Below are positions 60,560-64,000 of a DNA stretch of 64,000 nt, in pieces. The stretch's first letter is position 1. Every line of letters begins with the position of its first letter. The stretch comes from Neckera pumila (lineage: Eukaryota > Streptophyta > Bryopsida > Hypnales > Neckeraceae): positions 13,877,711-13,941,710 of the forward strand of contig OZ018413.1 in assembly GCA_963969595.1 (NCBI GenBank), given 5' to 3'. Under the pieces are notes generated by a model. That model was not told the DNA's origin, did not search any database, and saw nothing but the letters and a program-made list of their open reading frames with translations. The translations under genes and the position numbers were made by a program.

Positions 60560-61259
60560 TACCAAAGCTTCCTTTTTATTTTACAAAGGAAACATTGGTA
60601 TTATTCAGAAACAAAATAGTATTGTTAAGAAAAATTTAACAAAGCTATGGCTTGCTCACATTTAAAAACTATTTTGAAGTACAATTTTGTCCAATGTGAT
60701 CCACCAGGACCTGCAATTGGAATAAATTAAGTTTGGATTTATACAAAATTCTACTTAAATATAGTTTATTTCTACACCAGAATGTGCCTATGTAAATCTA
60801 ATTTGTTAATAAATAAATTCTCAGTGTGGAACGTAAAATGTTGAAAATTAGGGGAAAGACTTTGAATGATCTATCAATTGAACTTAGGTCTCTTATCATT
60901 TTTGACGAGCAATATTCAAATGTCATTCTTGGGCCTCTTTTTATCTTTTGAACTATTCAAAAGTTTCTTGATAAAAAAATCAAACCTCATTGGTATACAA
61001 TTACACCTATTAGTAACTTTGTTTGATAGTAATTCACTTGGTCTGATGATGGCAAGAATGATCTATATTCTTTAATCTCAATATTACAACTCTATTTTCA
61101 ACAAATCCTCGAGACCTATTAAATTTCTATTTATCCTCTCAATATTATACTTTTAATATTGTACTCAATTATGTCACAAGAAGTTGCCTACAAATGTGAC
61201 AAGAAGGACTCTGATCAAAAACTTCATTAAATGGATTTCAAAACACTATCCTGATTTTT

Positions 61260-61597
61260 ACATTAGAGAAAATTTCAAGTCTGAAAATTTATTTTTTGCC
61301 CTATTTCCATGTAGCAGTTTCTACTGTGACAGTGGCGCAAGAACCCAAATTTGCAAGTAAAAAGTTAATAATTAATTAATTATTTATTTATTTATTTATT
61401 TTTAATCTTTAAAAAATTTAAACTTAAGTTTAAATAAAATAAAATAAAAAATCTGCAAAATCTGACTGCTCCGGCGAGCAGTCATATACTTTGACTGCTC
61501 ATCAAGGGCACTTTTCCAAGTTGATAGGCCATGCATGAAATAGCATAGCATGTCAACTTGGAACAGCCTTCTTAAAGGCTAAAATTTTCTCTAATGT
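61260..61597. mobile_element. MITE with ACATTAGAGAAAATTT ends
   Basis: Inverted ends ACATTAGAGAAAATTT and AAAATTTTCTCTAATGT enclose further inverted blocks (CCAAGTTGATAGG against CATGTCAACTTGG) and a (TTTA)n run. Absent from the corresponding site in duplication copy 1 near 19765. It shares the CATTAG start with family A. Confidence 0.75.
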
Positions 61598-61705
61598 CAA
61601 GTTAATGCTTCTTTATATTACTTTTGCATGCAACACTATTGATTGTCAATGTTACAAAATACTCCATCAACAATCATGTGTATTTTGGATATTTTGACTA
61701 TGACA

Positions 61706-62549
61706 CTAAAGTGGTTTAGGTATAAGTTCTATCATATTTTTGTCTTCATCTCCTTCATAAGCATCAAACCAAACATCTTGATCCAATAACCCAGACCAAT
61801 TCCTATCCATCTCCATCTCTTGGAACTTCTGCTGTTGTGGAGATACTGTCTTCCTGCGCACCACAATCCCTCAAAAAATGCACAAGTGAAAGGTACAATT
61901 CAAAAAAAACTTAGTAGGAATTGGCTAGAAACATTGCCAACATTGTTCCTAAAGCCCATAAAAAAACTACACACTTATATTACATTTATGTAGTATCAAA
62001 AATGCATTGAATTGACAACAAAATGGAAAACATTTTGACACATTAGTATTGTACATAGTACATGGGAGAAGAATTTGTGTGTAGTTTCTTGAAAGTATAT
62101 TTCTTATATATCTTTAAAGCATATATAATACATGTAGAAAGTTATGCAATTTCAATGGATTTTAATATATCAAAAATGAAATATAGGTACATGTTTCCAA
62201 ATAAATATGCAAAAAAAAATTGATTTTCATCCCTTTCAAGTTTAGGAAGTATGCAAGAAGAAACAAATTCTAAGAGAAGATGACTTACAAGAGAGAAACC
62301 CAAGCCTTGTTGGAATGTAGATTATGCACATCAACAAAGGGCTTTACCATAGGCACGACCTTGCAACGGACATCCATCTCATAGTGGTTCATAGGATACA
62401 CACATACTTTCTTCAATTTCTTCAAGCTCACCACCTCGACCTTTGCCATGAATGTTGCTAAGACAGACCGATGGTCTGATAGCTTTGAATCTTTTTGTGT
62501 GTAGTCTAGTTGGTTCAACCCTTTGCCAAACCATAACACTCGATCACAC
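61706..62549 (-). CDS. 5-phosphatase paralogue, last two exons
   Basis: Exon 62549-62289 encodes the tail of the catalytic domain after the split Trp codon: CDRVLWFGKGLNQLDYTQK, then SDHRSVLATFMAKVEVVSL. It joins through GTAAGT/CAG to 61853-61706, which reads KTVSPQQQKFQEMEMDRNWS, then LLDQDVWFDAYEGDEDK and IELIPKPL, then TAG. Both exons equal or extend those of the gene at 19982-26082: the penultimate exons are both 261 nt. The remaining exons would lie past 64000, so completeness is unknown. The 48 residues of the last exon are probably the ancestral C-terminus, which the other copy lost by stop and deletion. Confidence 0.75.
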
Positions 62550-63540
62550 CTATAGAGCAAATCCCACACTTTTTTATAATACTCTATATCAGTGAAGCAA
62601 GGGCCATTTGAACATTGTTGAAAAATACAAGAATATAGGCTCAACAAGGAAAATAATCACCCTTACTATATAAGTCAAGGAAGTGTGACCACTTCATTCA
62701 TTTTATGGTACATTATTTTCAGATACCAAAATATTCTTAAAATTAAATAGGAAGCTCTAAGCATGATTCTAAGAATGTTATGTTTTTATGTTTGAAAGAA
62801 ATGAACAACTCATTCCATTGCATAGAAACAAACATAATCTCAAATCAAAGTTTTCACCATCAAAAGAATTGAAGTCACAAAGAAAAATTGGTCAAACAAG
62901 GTAGGATGGAGGCATCCATTGACATTCTCAATAGCAATGTTAAAGCAATTGGCAAATCTAACATGCCGAAAAAACATTTCAGTTGGTATGGAATTAGAGC
63001 TCAATAATGTTGGTGTTGAACATGTGTTAAAATTTTACGTGAGACAGATATAAGAAAATTTGGATTTTGACATCACGTGATTGAAACACATTCCTACTTC
63101 AAGTATGCTATATAACTTTAAAAAAAAATTTAGTGCCCTCAACAAATTATGCCTAATAAAAAAAAATCGTGCAAAAACATAGCACATAGGCATTCATTTA
63201 CTATACCCTTTTCAAATGATTTTCCTTTCATTATGAGCAATTTTTCATGTCTACTAATTTTGTTCATAATTAAAATTTGCATACCCATTATGGTAGTCTA
63301 TTCCAAAAGTGACCACTTAAAGGCTAGTCCAACTTAATCATGGGCTTTTGTGGATGGGAAGATTTTTAGCTCAGTTTTTAGACAAAGAGAACTAGATGTT
63401 GCATATAACACAAGTGATTGCATATTTTTGAAGCAGTATCAGATTGCTTATAAATTTTCAAAGATTTCTCTTATAGGCACCTATTTATGAGCATAGGGCT
63501 CCCAAAATCCATTCCCTTGCAACTTGTAAAGAAAGATAGG

Positions 63541-64000
63541 GAAACCAAGGAGAATAATTGACTCTTGCAATAAATAACACATTATCTTTGATCCACTCAA
63601 TGGCTAAAGAGGTCAATTTAAAGACTACAACATATCCATTCCAGAGCTAATTATAGGGCCAATTTGAAGAAGACAATCGCTTTTAGAGCAGACTATTTTA
63701 TGGACATTCAACCCAATTGCATCTCTATCTATTGTATACCTACACTAAAATGTTGGACAAGTGTCGCAATTGGGTTGGGTATACACATTTTGTGTGTTGC
63801 TCCCACAAATGGTCATTAGACCATGAATCTTGAAGGAATAAGGTAGTCTACTCTAAAACCGACCCTCTTCTTCAAATCAACCCTATAAAAAGCTATTGAA
63901 AATATATGAGGTGGTTCTTAAATAAACCACTTTAGCCATTGATTGAATCAAGAAAAAAAAAATTCTTTATTGCAAGAGCCAATCATTGGCCTTGATTTCC
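63541..64000. repeat. Inverted repeat running off the window
   Basis: GGAAACCAAGGAGAATAATT to CATATCC (63541-63650) is matched inverted by 63885-64000 (GCAAGAGCCAATCATTGGCC). The left arm is also present in duplication copy 1, the right arm is not. The outer end is beyond the window. Confidence 0.6.

Larger units (their letters stand above)
59117..63797. repeat. Segmental duplication, copy 2
   Basis: Direct repeat of 17262-21815, about 41.9 kb away. It carries the homologous last two exons of the 5-phosphatase gene, and the same flanking phrases (ATTTTGGATATTTTGAC at 61682, CATTGACATTCTCAATAGC at 62917). It has its own insertions at 59625 and 61260. Similarity ends at about 63797, where other sequence begins. 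Confidence 0.85.

Overview
The window is nuclear DNA of a land plant. Three observations support this: spliced genes with GT-AG introns whose products match plant families (inositol polyphosphate 5-phosphatase, deoxyhypusine synthase, PDCD5, an ANTH clathrin adaptor); a CACTA (En/Spm) element with the plant tnp2-DUF4218-DUF4216 set; and AT-rich intergenic DNA full of small foldback transposons. I cannot name the species. The high transposon load fits a large genome, and nothing looks organellar or bacterial. Only one gene looks complete. Nearly everything else is transposon, transposon relic or gene fragment. Layout: 1-5.4 kb holds a broken minus-strand ORF, a TTAA-ended element and a MITE. 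5.9-11.3 kb is a decayed CACTA transposase gene. 11.3-17 kb is gene-poor with two small elements. 17.3-21.8 kb is one copy of a direct segmental duplication whose partner is at 59.1-63.8 kb. On the minus strand from 26,082 to 19,982 lies a spliced 11-exon type I inositol polyphosphate 5-phosphatase gene; the duplication covers its last two exons and part of intron 9. A ~960-bp foldback sits about 150 bp upstream of its start codon. 27-32 kb has an AACCGG-rich stretch, more MITEs and fragments of a SWIM-type protein. 35-38 kb is an inverted array of about 18 copies of an ~80-bp core. 39.8-42.4 kb is a broken MULE-like transposase with a repeat-rich end. 46-50.4 kb has four foldback elements, two of them CACTA-type with clear 3-bp target duplications. 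51-58 kb is a cluster of three unrelated gene pieces, all on the plus strand: deoxyhypusine synthase exons 1-2 with two stops, the four 3' exons of PDCD5, and one ANTH exon with an internal deletion. This looks like a gene-capturing transposon or a patchwork of duplications. 59.1-64 kb is the second duplication copy, with the last two exons of a second 5-phosphatase gene. The most interesting features are these. A family of elements ends in TTAA-CCCCTAAAGG, and empty-site comparisons inside the window point to a TTAA target, which is piggyBac-like and unusual for a plant. The captured-fragment cluster is the second. The duplicated 5-phosphatase locus is the third: its two copies carry different later insertions and different C-terminal exons.
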